Shown one piece after another: positions 46,070 to 54,784 of a stretch of DNA of 64,000 nucleotides; the stretch's first letter is position 1, and every line of letters begins with the position of its first letter. The stretch is from Candidatus Thermoplasmatota archaeon (GTDB lineage Archaea > Thermoplasmatota > SW-10-69-26 > JACQPN01 > JAJPHT01). The translations under genes were made by a program, and so were the position numbers. Under the pieces are notes generated by a model, which made no database searches, was not told the origin of the DNA, and worked only from the letters and a program-made list of their open reading frames with translations. The stretch is from the NCBI GenBank assembly GCA_035540375.1, contig DATLGO010000004.1, forward strand, positions 18,349 to 82,348. Direction: 5' to 3'.

Positions 46070-47768
46070 AGCCGCCGAGCGGCGCGAGCGTGTCGCAGTC
46101 CCAAACCGTCTCCTCGTGGGGCTCGCCGCCGTGCGACCATGCGATCGTCTCGGGCGCAAGGCATGCGCGGATCGAGAAGCCGTCCGTGCCGGCGGGGAGG
46201 AGGATCTCGTGGGCGTGGTTGTACGAACCGAAGGTTCCGGACGAGCCGCTGAAGACCGTGAGCGTGATCGGCGTCGCGCCCGTCACGTGCCAGCGCGACG
46301 GCCCGTCGACGCAAGAGCGGATCTGGAGCTCCTCGGGGGGGCACACGAGGCCGCCGCTTCCGGTCATGGCGGGGACTCCGTTGTTCGTGACGAACGCGCC
46401 GGCTTCCCCCCAGTCGGGCGACGGCACGAGCGTGACCCTCACGATCGAGGAAGCGGCCCCCGGGGCGCCGACGGGGATCGGGAAGAACTCGCCGCGAGGG
46501 TTCTGGTAGTCGTCGGGGTCGGGGCGCGATCCGCCTTCGTAGGGATCTGGGGTCGAGGCGAACCCGACGAAACCGTCCCCGTTGAGGTCGCGCCAGAGCC
46601 CCGTGTGGACGCGCGTCGCAAGGAGCGTGGGAACCGTGGCCGCGGACCCGTCGTCGGCGCGGCCCACGAGCGGGGTCGCGAAACGCTGGTAGCCGAGGCC
46701 CACGTTCGTGTCGAGGACGCGCTGCTCGAGCCGGAGGTCCGCCCAGGCGAGGAAGGCGTTCTTGTACGCGTCGTGCCGGCCTTCGGCGGACGAGCCGCTT
46801 CCCGCTGCCCATTCGCGCAGGTCCCCTGCGTAGAGACGGTCGAAGGCGGCGCGCGCGACGGGCGCGACGAGCGTGCCTTCCGCGGAGGGGAACCCGACCC
46901 GCTCCCCGTCCTCGAACACGGTGCCCGAGTTCGGGCTGCCGAAGCGCTCCATGAACGGTCCCGCGGTGACGCCGTACACCGCCTCCACGGGCCCGGGGGC
47001 GAGGGCCGCGTAGCGGTCGAGGTCGACCAGACTGTCGGCGCGCGGCGTGAAGGGCCGACCGTGCGGTCCCGGGGCGAAGACCGGGCGCGACACCGTGTCC
47101 ACCTCGTACGTCGTGAGGAGCGTTCCGTCGAGGTAGATCGTCGGGCCGATCGACGTGTAACCCCACGCGTCGTACGCGTACGCGAGGTCGGGCTCGGTGT
47201 CGTGCGGCCGCGCCTCCGACAGGAGCGTGGGATGGCTGCCGGGCGAGATGTAGGAGACGAGATCGCCGCCGCGGTGGCTCGCCCACTCGTTGCCCGCGGG
47301 CGCCGATGCGGAGGCGTTGCGGATCCAATCCACCAGCCCGTCGCCGTCGAGGTCGTCCCACGCGCCGTAGAGCGCGATGAAGGTCGTCCAGCCGGGGTAC
47401 ACGAGGTCGGGCAGCGCGCCGCGCGAGGAGCGGGCGTAGGAATGGAAGCCCTGGTGGGTCTCGGTCGCGCCCGGCCCCTGGGCGTTCGCCACGTTCTCCC
47501 AGGGGTTCACGCCGAAGTGCCCCGGGAACGCGTCGAGGAGGCGGATGCCGACGAGCGGCGAGCTGAAACCCGTCGCCGTCATCGGACAATTCACGGGATC
47601 CTCGGATCGGCCGAGGGCCTCGGGCACGCAGTTCTTCTGTCCGGTCGCGTCGAGCGCGAGGCGGTTCGCCTCGTCGGCTTCGGGCGCGAGGGTGAGCGAG
47701 GCGCGGGACGCGGCGAGGGCCCCGCCCGCGACAAGGGCGAGGACGACGAGGACGGCGAGGGCTTTCAC
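46059..47768 (-). CDS. Secreted-family copy D (novel paralogous family)
   Basis: 569 residues from GTG 47768, chosen for GGGAGG 6 bases upstream and the signal peptide (KALAVLVVLALVAGGALAA). Family blocks: GQKNCVPEA, loop 1 WDDLDGDGLVDW, YLDGTLLTTYEVDTV, DSLVDLDRYAALAPGPVEAVY, loop 2 DLNGDGFVGFASTPDPYEGG, RGEFFPI and terminal TVWDCDTLAPLGG. Nearest to copy C. It follows the SOUL-like gene by 61 bases on the same strand, so they may be co-transcribed. Exported, no anchor, function unknown. Confidence 0.87.
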   Translation of the reverse strand: MKALAVLVVLALVAGGALAASRASLTLAPEADEANRLALDATGQKNCVPEALGRSEDPVNCPMTATGFSSPLVGIRLLDAFPGHFGVNPWENVANAQGPGATETHQGFHSYARSSRGALPDLVYPGWTTFIALYGAWDDLDGDGLVDWIRNASASAPAGNEWASHRGGDLVSYISPGSHPTLLSEARPHDTEPDLAYAYDAWGYTSIGPTIYLDGTLLTTYEVDTVSRPVFAPGPHGRPFTPRADSLVDLDRYAALAPGPVEAVYGVTAGPFMERFGSPNSGTVFEDGERVGFPSAEGTLVAPVARAAFDRLYAGDLREWAAGSGSSAEGRHDAYKNAFLAWADLRLEQRVLDTNVGLGYQRFATPLVGRADDGSAATVPTLLATRVHTGLWRDLNGDGFVGFASTPDPYEGGSRPDPDDYQNPRGEFFPIPVGAPGAASSIVRVTLVPSPDWGEAGAFVTNNGVPAMTGSGGLVCPPEELQIRSCVDGPSRWHVTGATPITLTVFSGSSGTFGSYNHAHEILLPAGTDGFSIRACLAPETIAWSHGGEPHEETVWDCDTLAPLGGFTL

Positions 47769-47829
47769 GGTGGGCCTCCCACCTTCGAGGAAGCCTCGCG
47801 GCTCTTGGGCTTTTCCCCCGCCGGTCGCC

Positions 47830-48345
47830 TCAAGCGCGGGCCGGACCCGCCCCGACGCGCTCCACCGGGACGTGCACCTCGCTCCGCTTGATGAACGGGG
47901 GCGTGAGGGGCGCATTCCAGTAGACCGCGTAGGCGGGACCCGTGGGGCGGTATTCCGGGTGCTCGGCCAGCCACGCCTCGATGCGCGCCCTGCCGCGCTC
48001 GAAGTTCCGGGGGGAGTAGTTGCCGCGAAGGCCGGTCGCGATGACCTCTCGGCTTTCGACCGGGTGGAGGTCGACGCCGTCGACGGTCTTGAGGACGCGC
48101 GTCTCGTCCTCGCGCGGAACGAAGAAGCGCATGCGCGGACGCTCGACCTCCACCTCGACCGGCGTCGTCATCGCGAGCTCGTTCTCGTGTAGGAACGCGA
48201 AGTCCCGGTAGAACATGTCGTCGCGGTCCCGCCAGGCGTCCTCCTTGCCGCGCGCCTCGTACGCGAGGGCGGGCGGAAGCGTCTTGACCTCCACCGCTCC
48301 GACGGGCGTCTTCGGGTACGTCGCGTCCGTCGCCATGCCCATCAT
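47830..48345 (-). CDS. SOUL/GyrI-like heme- or ligand-binding protein
   Basis: 171 residues; ATG 48336 (MATDATYPKTPVG) is an alternative start nine bases in. The sequence has the SOUL/GyrI-like pattern: VEVKTLPPALAYEARGKE, AMTTPVEVEVERPRMRFFVP, REVIATGLRGNYSPRNF, and a closing YAVYWNAPLTPPFIKRSEVH. SOUL proteins bind heme or other tetrapyrroles; GyrI-like domains bind small hydrophobic ligands. No signal peptide, so cytosolic. Lies between HYR protein gene and copy D on one strand with gaps of 78 and 61 bases. Confidence 0.78.
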   Translation of the reverse strand: MMGMATDATYPKTPVGAVEVKTLPPALAYEARGKEDAWRDRDDMFYRDFAFLHENELAMTTPVEVEVERPRMRFFVPREDETRVLKTVDGVDLHPVESREVIATGLRGNYSPRNFERGRARIEAWLAEHPEYRPTGPAYAVYWNAPLTPPFIKRSEVHVPVERVGAGPARA

Positions 48346-48423
48346 CGGAACCCGGCGTGCTTGAGGCTTCGCCGGTCGGGCCGACGGGCGGCCGCCGCCC
48401 GCTCGGGCGGCGGCCGTGCGCCC

Positions 48424-51400
48424 TCACCGGATCACGAGGGTCACGAATCGGTTCTCGCCGTCGCCGAGGTCGGCGCGGAAGCGCCACGTGCCCGCGGCGA
48501 GCTTCTTCGTGTCGACGTTCAGGTGGTGGCTTGCGGGATCCGAGCTCGTGGGATCCACGAAGCGGAACCGGTGGGCGGGCGCGCCCGCGACCTTCGACCC
48601 GTCGCCCGGCGCCGGGGATTCCGCGCCGACGACGCCGTTCACCACGGGCGCCGCGAAGAGGTGGGCTTCGAGGCCGCTTGCGGCCGCGCTCTCGTTCGCG
48701 AGGCGGAACTTGAACGGGATCGTCGAACCCTTGTTGTAGGACTTGCCGTCCACGACGGGCGGGAGGAAACCCGACCAGTCGTAGCGCACCTGCACGGTGA
48801 ACGTCCCCTCGCCGACGTTGCCCGCGGCGTCCGTCGCGCGGCACGCCACGGTCGTGAAACCGACGGGGAAGAGCGATCCCGAGGCCGGCGAGCACGTCAC
48901 CGGAACGTCGCCGTCGACCGCGTCGTGCGCGGACGCGGCGCCGTACGAGACGTGACGCCCGAGCGTCGAGGCGGTCACCACCACGATGTCGCCGGGGGTC
49001 GTCACCACGGGACCCACGCCGTCGAGGACTTCGACGACGAAGGAGGACGTGGCGGCGTTCCCCGCGGCGTCCGTCGCGGTGCACGTGACGGTCGTCGCTC
49101 CGACCGGGAACGTCGAGCCGGAGGCGGGCGCGCACGTGGCGACGCCTGCGCCGTCCACCGCGTCGTCCGTCCAGGGGGCGTCGAACAGGACGACGGCGCC
49201 GTCGGAGCCGGAGGCCTCCACGACGAGGTCATCGAGGGCTCCGATCGCCGGGGCCGTCGTGTCCTCGACCCGGACCTCGAATGAGGACGTGGCCGCGTTG
49301 CCCGCCGCATCGCTCGCGGCGCACGTGACCGCGGTCGTCCCGAGCGCGAACACCGACCCGGAGGCGGGGCCGCAGGAGGCGACGCCTTCGCCGTCCACCG
49401 CATCGCTCGTCGAGGGCGCGTCGTACGCGACCAGGGCGCCGTCGGGCCCGGTCGCTTCCACGACGAGGTCGGGCGCGAAGGCGATCGCCGGGGGCGTGCG
49501 GTCGACGACGGTCACCGTGAACGTCACCGGGTCCGCATCGAGCCCGACCCCGTCGCTGGCCGTGCACGTGACGGTCGTCGCGCCGAGAGCGAAGCGGGCG
49601 CCCGCCGCGGGCGCGCACGTCGCGTCCCAGACGCCCGTCGCCGCGTCGCGCGCAAGCGGCGCATCGTAGGCGGCGATCGCGCCGTCCGGCCCCTCGGCTT
49701 CGAGGACGACGTCGCTGGCCGCGTCGATGACGGGCGGCGTAGTGTCGACCACGCGGACGAGGACCGTCGCCGTCGGCGCGACGTTGCCGGCCGCGTCGGG
49801 CTCCGCTTCGCACGTCACGACGTGGTCGCCCAGGCCGAAGAAAGCGCCCGGCGCGTGATCGCAGACCACGCCCCGCGGACCCGAGACGAGGTCGTGCGCC
49901 GTCGGCGTCGCGAAGGTGACGGGCATCGCGCCGGGGCGGTCGAGCTCGTACGTCTGCTCGGGGACGTACGTCCAACCGGGCGCGGTCGTGTCCTGGACGG
50001 TGACCGCGCGATCGACCGACGCCGCGTTTCCGGCGCGGTCCGTCGCGTGGCAGGTCACGAGCGTCGTGCCGATCGGAAACGGCGTCGCGGCCGGGTGATC
50101 GCAGGCGGCGGATTCCAGTCCGCTCGAATGCGAGCCCGGGAAGTGGTCGGTCGCGTCGAACGACCACGCGGGGAGGAATCCTTCGGGACCGGTCGCCTCG
50201 AAGGGCCCGTACCCGAGGTCGAGGTCGAGAAGCGGCGCTTCGCGATCGACGTGGACCGTGAGTTGCTCGAGGGCCTCGTTCCCGGCAAGGTCGCGGGCGA
50301 CCACGGCGAGGAGGTAGGCTCCGCTCGAGGCGAGCGTTCCCTCGCACATCGCAAGGGCGGCGCCGACGCTGCACGCGAGGGCGCTCGTATCGAGGTTGGG
50401 GTCCGTGGCCGTCATCGCGTACGACACGGGCTCGCGGCAGTACCCGCCTCCGCCCGCGGGACAGACGGCGTCGATCGCGACGACGGGCGCGACGCTGTCG
50501 ACCTGCACTTCGAGGGTCGCCTCCTGGATCGGATTGTAGCCGTCCGAGACGGCGAGGCGGACCGTGTAGAGCCCGTCGGCCGCGAACGCATGCGTCACGA
50601 CGGCGTCGGCCGCGGAGAGCATCGTGCCGTCGCCGAAGACGAACGTGCGGTGAAGGGGCACGCCTTCCGGATCGACGCTCTGGTCGCGGAACTCGACGGG
50701 GACGCCCGAGCGCACGTGGACGCGGTCGGCCGCCAGGCCCGCGAGGGGCGGGGCGTTCGGCCCGACGGAAAGGTCCACGAGCGTGCGGCCCGTGACGCCC
50801 GTGTTGTCGGCGACGAGGAGCTGCACGGAGACGGGACCCTCGGTGGCGTAGGTGTGGTGCACCCACGTCGCCGTCGTGGTGAGGACCGTGCCGTCGCCGA
50901 AGTTCCACTGCCGGGACACGACGGTGCCGTCGTGGTCGAAGCTTTCGTCCGTGAAGTTCACGGGGATGCCCACGACGGGGGGCCTGTCCATCGAGAACTT
51001 CGCGATGGGCGCATTCGACGGCGTGACGACCAACTCGACGGCGCAGAAGGGAGCCCAGTACTGGGCCGTGTTGACCGCGGTGAAGACGACGAGGTAGGTT
51101 CCGACCTGCGCGAGGTTCGGCGTCCACGTGAAGACGCCGTTCGTTGTCGTCGAAGCGGGGTCGACCTGGAAAGTCGCGCCGGAAGGCAGGCCCACGTGCG
51201 CGAGCCGCACCGGGCTCGACGGGTTCGCCTGCGAGGCCACCGCGCGGATCGGCATGCTGTGCGCCTGGCCGGCGACGAGCGTGACCTGGGCGCCGCAAGG
51301 ACTCGGACTGACGAAGCGCGGGAGGAGGTCCGCGGAGTCCACGAGCTCGATGAAGAAGTCGACGGGAGTTTCGAAGCGCGTCGACGAGACGATGACCTGG

Positions 51401-52221
51401 GTCGAATAGAGGTTGTGCCCCTTCGTGTAGTCCACGGGCGCCCTGGAGGCGTTCCACGTGTAGACGCCGTTCGAAGCGCCGACCTCGGCGCTCAATCCGC
51501 CCGCGCTCGGCTGGACGGCCGCGGGCCCCCCGGCCGACCCGGGGATGTAGGGGCCCATCTCCGACGCGTCCGCGAGCCGGAAGCTCGTCAGATGACCTTG
51601 CGCGTCCGTGACGGGAATCTTGAAGGAGCAGACGGGCCGGACGCACGAGACGATCTGCGGCAGCAGGCTGCGGGCGGGCGAATCGGGCTGATTGACCGGG
51701 AACGCGATCTCGGCCTCGAGACGGTAGGAGGCGTCGAAGTTGTTCAGATGCCAGAGCGGCGAAGCCTTGCTGATGCGGCAGCAGTCCGTCATCGAGATCT
51801 TCCACGGGGCGCCGTTCAGGGTGTCGCTCGGGAGCGCGAACCGGAGGGAGGCGCCTTGAGAAGCCACGATGCGCCCCGTGAGGACGTTGGCTGCGGGGTC
51901 GGAGGATTCGACCCGGATGTAGAGATACGTCCACATATTGGAGCCTTCGACCCGGATCGTGTCGTCGGACACGCGGGTGACCATGCCCACCGTCGGGTTG
52001 ACCGGGGAGAAATAGGCGTAGTCCCGCCGGAACGTGAGCGTTCCTTCGACGAGGATTTCGCGCCCGTTCCCCGTGGGCGTTGCGGTCAGCGTGCCGGCTC
52101 GGAAGTGCGTCGCCTCGGCCTCGTCGGCCACGATGGCGACGAACGCGCCCGCGGCGAGAACGCCGAGGAGCGCGGGAAGAATCCATCGGGCCGAATCAGA
52201 AGGTCCAACCTGAATCTGCAT
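48424..52221 (-). CDS. Exported PKD/HYR/PxKF multidomain surface protein
   Basis: 1265 residues from ATG 52221. Signal peptide about 12-38, then the conserved ATHFRAGTLTATPTGNG domain shared with the 42353-45484 product. Two PKD domains (VSRQWNFGDGTVL; HRTFVFGDGTML) lie near 410-570, followed by cadherin-like units and about six HYR-type repeats (DTTPPVIDAASDVVLEAEG, PDLVVEATGPDGALVAYDA, each with F.LG.T.VTC..SD). The C-terminus is PxKF (NKGSTIPFKFRLANES ... GTWRFRADLGDG). A TATA box (TTATAA) about 45 bases upstream implies a short leader. It has more HYR repeats than its paralogue, which suggests length variation by repeat gain. Surface adhesion or scaffold role inferred. Confidence 0.9.
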   Translation of the reverse strand: MQIQVGPSDSARWILPALLGVLAAGAFVAIVADEAEATHFRAGTLTATPTGNGREILVEGTLTFRRDYAYFSPVNPTVGMVTRVSDDTIRVEGSNMWTYLYIRVESSDPAANVLTGRIVASQGASLRFALPSDTLNGAPWKISMTDCCRISKASPLWHLNNFDASYRLEAEIAFPVNQPDSPARSLLPQIVSCVRPVCSFKIPVTDAQGHLTSFRLADASEMGPYIPGSAGGPAAVQPSAGGLSAEVGASNGVYTWNASRAPVDYTKGHNLYSTQVIVSSTRFETPVDFFIELVDSADLLPRFVSPSPCGAQVTLVAGQAHSMPIRAVASQANPSSPVRLAHVGLPSGATFQVDPASTTTNGVFTWTPNLAQVGTYLVVFTAVNTAQYWAPFCAVELVVTPSNAPIAKFSMDRPPVVGIPVNFTDESFDHDGTVVSRQWNFGDGTVLTTTATWVHHTYATEGPVSVQLLVADNTGVTGRTLVDLSVGPNAPPLAGLAADRVHVRSGVPVEFRDQSVDPEGVPLHRTFVFGDGTMLSAADAVVTHAFAADGLYTVRLAVSDGYNPIQEATLEVQVDSVAPVVAIDAVCPAGGGGYCREPVSYAMTATDPNLDTSALACSVGAALAMCEGTLASSGAYLLAVVARDLAGNEALEQLTVHVDREAPLLDLDLGYGPFEATGPEGFLPAWSFDATDHFPGSHSSGLESAACDHPAATPFPIGTTLVTCHATDRAGNAASVDRAVTVQDTTAPGWTYVPEQTYELDRPGAMPVTFATPTAHDLVSGPRGVVCDHAPGAFFGLGDHVVTCEAEPDAAGNVAPTATVLVRVVDTTPPVIDAASDVVLEAEGPDGAIAAYDAPLARDAATGVWDATCAPAAGARFALGATTVTCTASDGVGLDADPVTFTVTVVDRTPPAIAFAPDLVVEATGPDGALVAYDAPSTSDAVDGEGVASCGPASGSVFALGTTAVTCAASDAAGNAATSSFEVRVEDTTAPAIGALDDLVVEASGSDGAVVLFDAPWTDDAVDGAGVATCAPASGSTFPVGATTVTCTATDAAGNAATSSFVVEVLDGVGPVVTTPGDIVVVTASTLGRHVSYGAASAHDAVDGDVPVTCSPASGSLFPVGFTTVACRATDAAGNVGEGTFTVQVRYDWSGFLPPVVDGKSYNKGSTIPFKFRLANESAAASGLEAHLFAAPVVNGVVGAESPAPGDGSKVAGAPAHRFRFVDPTSSDPASHHLNVDTKKLAAGTWRFRADLGDGENRFVTLVIR

Positions 52222-52260
52222 GGGGGCCTGCCACCTGCCGCCGCCGCGATAGCACGACCC

Positions 52261-52274
52261 GATCTTATAATTTC
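52261..52274 (-). promoter_or_regulatory. TATA box of HYR protein gene
   Basis: Reading minus, GAAATTATAAGATC. Predicted transcription start near 52240, giving a leader of about 20 bases with GGTGGCAGG before ATG 52221. Confidence 0.6.
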
Positions 52275-52286
52275 CCGGGGGAGCCT

Positions 52287-53630
52287 CTATCGCTCGGCGC
52301 GCTCGGCCATGCGCTCGGCGGCGATCGCGACCACGCGTCGGTGGGCGCTGTCGAGCAGGTCGCGATCCGCGCGCGCCTGCACCTCGGCCGCGGCCTCGAG
52401 ATGCACCCGCGCGGCGTGATCCGCGAGATGCCGCACCCGGCGGTCGCCCGTCCGCATCGATCCCGCGAGGTCTCCGAGCCGCACGAGCAGGCGATGCGCG
52501 ACCGCGACGTCCGTCGCGCCATGCCGCCGCAACGGATTCAGGGACAGGTCGACGACGGCTTCGAAGGTCATTCGGGAAACCACGAGGCGCAGCGAGCCCG
52601 TTTCGTCCTCGCGGTGGGGCGACGGCAGACGGCGGCAAGCGAGATGCGCGAGCCCGTCCCCGAGGCGGTCGATCGCCGAGACGGCCGTGTAGGGATCGTT
52701 CACCCCCGGCGAAAGCGCGCGGACCGCGACCTCCACGAGCTGCTCGAAGACGAAGGCCAGATCCTGCTGGGGCGTCTTGCGGGAGCCGACGACGAAGATG
52801 CCCTCGAGACGCTTCCCGAGCCGCTCGTCGACGCGCGAGCCCGGCCAGGCCCGGAGGACGGGCGCGCCGTGCGCGACGAACTCGCCGGGATGTTTCGCGA
52901 TCTCGAGCACGAGGTCGTGCTTGACGGCGAGCTCCATCACCTCGTCCTCGTCGATCGCCTGGAGGTAGCCGCTGTGCCTCGACCGGACCGTGAAACCCTC
53001 CGCCTCGAAGGGCGGAATCGCGACCTCCCGCTCGTCCTCGGGGCCCGCTTCCCCGAGCGTCGCCGGATACAGCTTGTCCATCGCCTGGTGCATCTCGTTC
53101 GAGACGTTCGCAAGCACCGTCTCCGCCTGGATCGACCGTGTGATGTGGTGGATGAAGTAGATGAGGACGGCAAGGCTCGCGAGGGCGAGTCCGAAGCCGA
53201 TCGAGACCGAGAGGCGCGGCACCTGGTTGAGCTCCGCCGTGCGATCGATCGCCTGGAGGCCGAGAAGGCAGAAGACGAACGTCGCGATGAACGTCCCAAG
53301 GACGATCTGGACGCTCCGGTCGCTCATGAAGTTGCGCAGGAGCCTCGGTCCGAACTGCTGCGACGCGAGCGAAAGGGCGACGACCGTGATGGAGAAGGTG
53401 ACGCCCGTGACGCCGATCATGGATCCCGCGATCGTCGAGAGGACGCTACCCGCGCCGGCGGGTCCGCCCGAGAAGATGTACCACGCGTCGTCCGGGAACT
53501 GATGGTCGAGGTCGAGGCGCAGGGCGACGAGGCTCAGCACGAAGGACGCGATCGTCATCAGGCTCGGGACGAACCAGAGGCTCGAGCGGACGTCCTCCAA
53601 GAGCTTCTCGAGGCGCGTCCCGAGCGACAC
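52287..53630 (-). CDS. DUF2254-family membrane protein
   Basis: 447 residues from GTG 53630. The N-terminal half has about four membrane segments with SLMTIASFVLSLVALRLDL, GVTGVTFSITVVALSLASQQFGP and IYFIHHITRSIQ; the C-terminal half is soluble with RSRHSGYLQAIDED, ISALSPGVNDPYTA-like ALSPGVNDPYTAVSAIDRLG. These are diagnostic of DUF2254, a widespread integral membrane family without an assigned function. Full length. It precedes the HYR gene on the same strand with a 65-base gap that contains the strong TATA box of that gene. Confidence 0.92.
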   Translation of the reverse strand: MSLGTRLEKLLEDVRSSLWFVPSLMTIASFVLSLVALRLDLDHQFPDDAWYIFSGGPAGAGSVLSTIAGSMIGVTGVTFSITVVALSLASQQFGPRLLRNFMSDRSVQIVLGTFIATFVFCLLGLQAIDRTAELNQVPRLSVSIGFGLALASLAVLIYFIHHITRSIQAETVLANVSNEMHQAMDKLYPATLGEAGPEDEREVAIPPFEAEGFTVRSRHSGYLQAIDEDEVMELAVKHDLVLEIAKHPGEFVAHGAPVLRAWPGSRVDERLGKRLEGIFVVGSRKTPQQDLAFVFEQLVEVAVRALSPGVNDPYTAVSAIDRLGDGLAHLACRRLPSPHREDETGSLRLVVSRMTFEAVVDLSLNPLRRHGATDVAVAHRLLVRLGDLAGSMRTGDRRVRHLADHAARVHLEAAAEVQARADRDLLDSAHRRVVAIAAERMAERAER

Positions 53631-53687
53631 GACTGCCTGGGGGGTCGTCGATGCGCTTGAAGATGACCCATCGGCGTGCCTGATGCG

Positions 53688-54755
53688 TCAGGGCTTGGTC
53701 GCGATGACGAGGCTCGTGCCGGGCGTGCGGAGGAGCTTGGTCCGTCGCGGCTTCGCGAGGCCGGCGTCCCCGAGCGCCCGGGCCACATCCTCGTAACGGT
53801 GGACCACGCCGCCGATCATGTGCAGATAATTCAGGCTCATGAGGCGCGTCGCGGCCTTCGGCGCCGATCCCCCGACCGCGCCCTCGAGCTGCTCCATGAC
53901 GACGAGCCGTCCGCCGGGCGCGAGGGCGTCGGCGGTCCGCCGGACGAGCGCGCGCATGTCCGCGACCTCCATTCCGTGCACGACGTTGAAAAGCAGCGCG
54001 ACGTCGTGGTCGCGTCCGAGGTCCGTCGTCCAGAAGTCGCCCGGCGCGAGCGCGATCCGCGACGCGAGGCCCGCCTCGTCGACGTTCTTCGCCGCGTAGG
54101 CGAGAGCGTGCGGCGCGTCCACCACGGTCGCGTTGAGGCTTGGGTGGGCGCGGGCGAACGCGATCGCGTAGCTCGCGTGACCCCCACCGACGTCGATGAG
54201 CGATTTCGCGCCCGCCGGGATCGGGACCTTCGCCACGACCTCGCTTGCCCCCAGCGCCGCGATGGCGGTCATCCACGCCTGGAAGCGCGCGGAGACGTCG
54301 GGCTTCGACGCGATCCACGCGTAGAAGTCCACGGCGGGCTTGCCCGCCCGGATCGAGGTCTCGAGGTCGCGCCAGAAGGTGAAGAAGCCCTCCTCCCAGA
54401 ATTCGAAGCCCGCGGCGAAGCTGAGGCCGGCGTCGCGCACGAGCCATTTCGAGGTCATCGCCGTGTTGCGGTAGAGGCCGCGTCCGTCGCGCTTGACGTA
54501 CCCGAGCGGTTCGAGGGCGTCGAGCGTGATGCGCGTCGCGCGGGCGTCCGCGCCGATCGCCGCCGCGACGGCGTCGGCCGTCGCGGGGCCCTTCGCGAGC
54601 GCATCGAAGATCCCAAGCTTCACGCCCGCGAGGACGACGCGGAAGGAGAGGGCGTTCAAGATCTCGAGGAGCGGCCCGGGCGCGAGGTGGAGGCGCAGGA
54701 ATGCGGCGCGTTCGACCGCGTTCGGCATGATCGGCATGGCCTTCGCGAGGGCCAT
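53688..54755 (-). CDS. SAM-dependent O-methyltransferase (family 2, dimerisation domain)
   Basis: 355 residues. Residues about 20-110 are a winged-helix dimerisation domain (FRVVLAGVKLGIFDALAKGP). The catalytic domain has SAM motif I SLIDVGGGHASYAIAFA, then HDVALLFNVVHGME and the closing RLVVMEQL and MMLN-like LMSLNYLHMIGG. This layout is that of plant- and bacterial-type small-molecule O-methyltransferases acting on hydroxylated aromatics, quinones or carotenoids; the substrate is unknown. ATG 54755 lies about 25 bases after TATA-like GCGTATAGAC, which overlaps the stop codon of the upstream gene. Confidence 0.88.
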   Translation of the reverse strand: MALAKAMPIMPNAVERAAFLRLHLAPGPLLEILNALSFRVVLAGVKLGIFDALAKGPATADAVAAAIGADARATRITLDALEPLGYVKRDGRGLYRNTAMTSKWLVRDAGLSFAAGFEFWEEGFFTFWRDLETSIRAGKPAVDFYAWIASKPDVSARFQAWMTAIAALGASEVVAKVPIPAGAKSLIDVGGGHASYAIAFARAHPSLNATVVDAPHALAYAAKNVDEAGLASRIALAPGDFWTTDLGRDHDVALLFNVVHGMEVADMRALVRRTADALAPGGRLVVMEQLEGAVGGSAPKAATRLMSLNYLHMIGGVVHRYEDVARALGDAGLAKPRRTKLLRTPGTSLVIATKP

Positions 54756-54774
54756 CGCGGCGGATAGCGGCTTC

Positions 54775-54784
54775 GTCTATACGC
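54775..54784 (-). promoter_or_regulatory. TATA box of O-methyltransferase gene
   Basis: Minus-strand GCGTATAGAC lies about 25 bases before ATG 54755, and its last base overlaps the stop codon of the release-factor-like gene. Confidence 0.45.
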
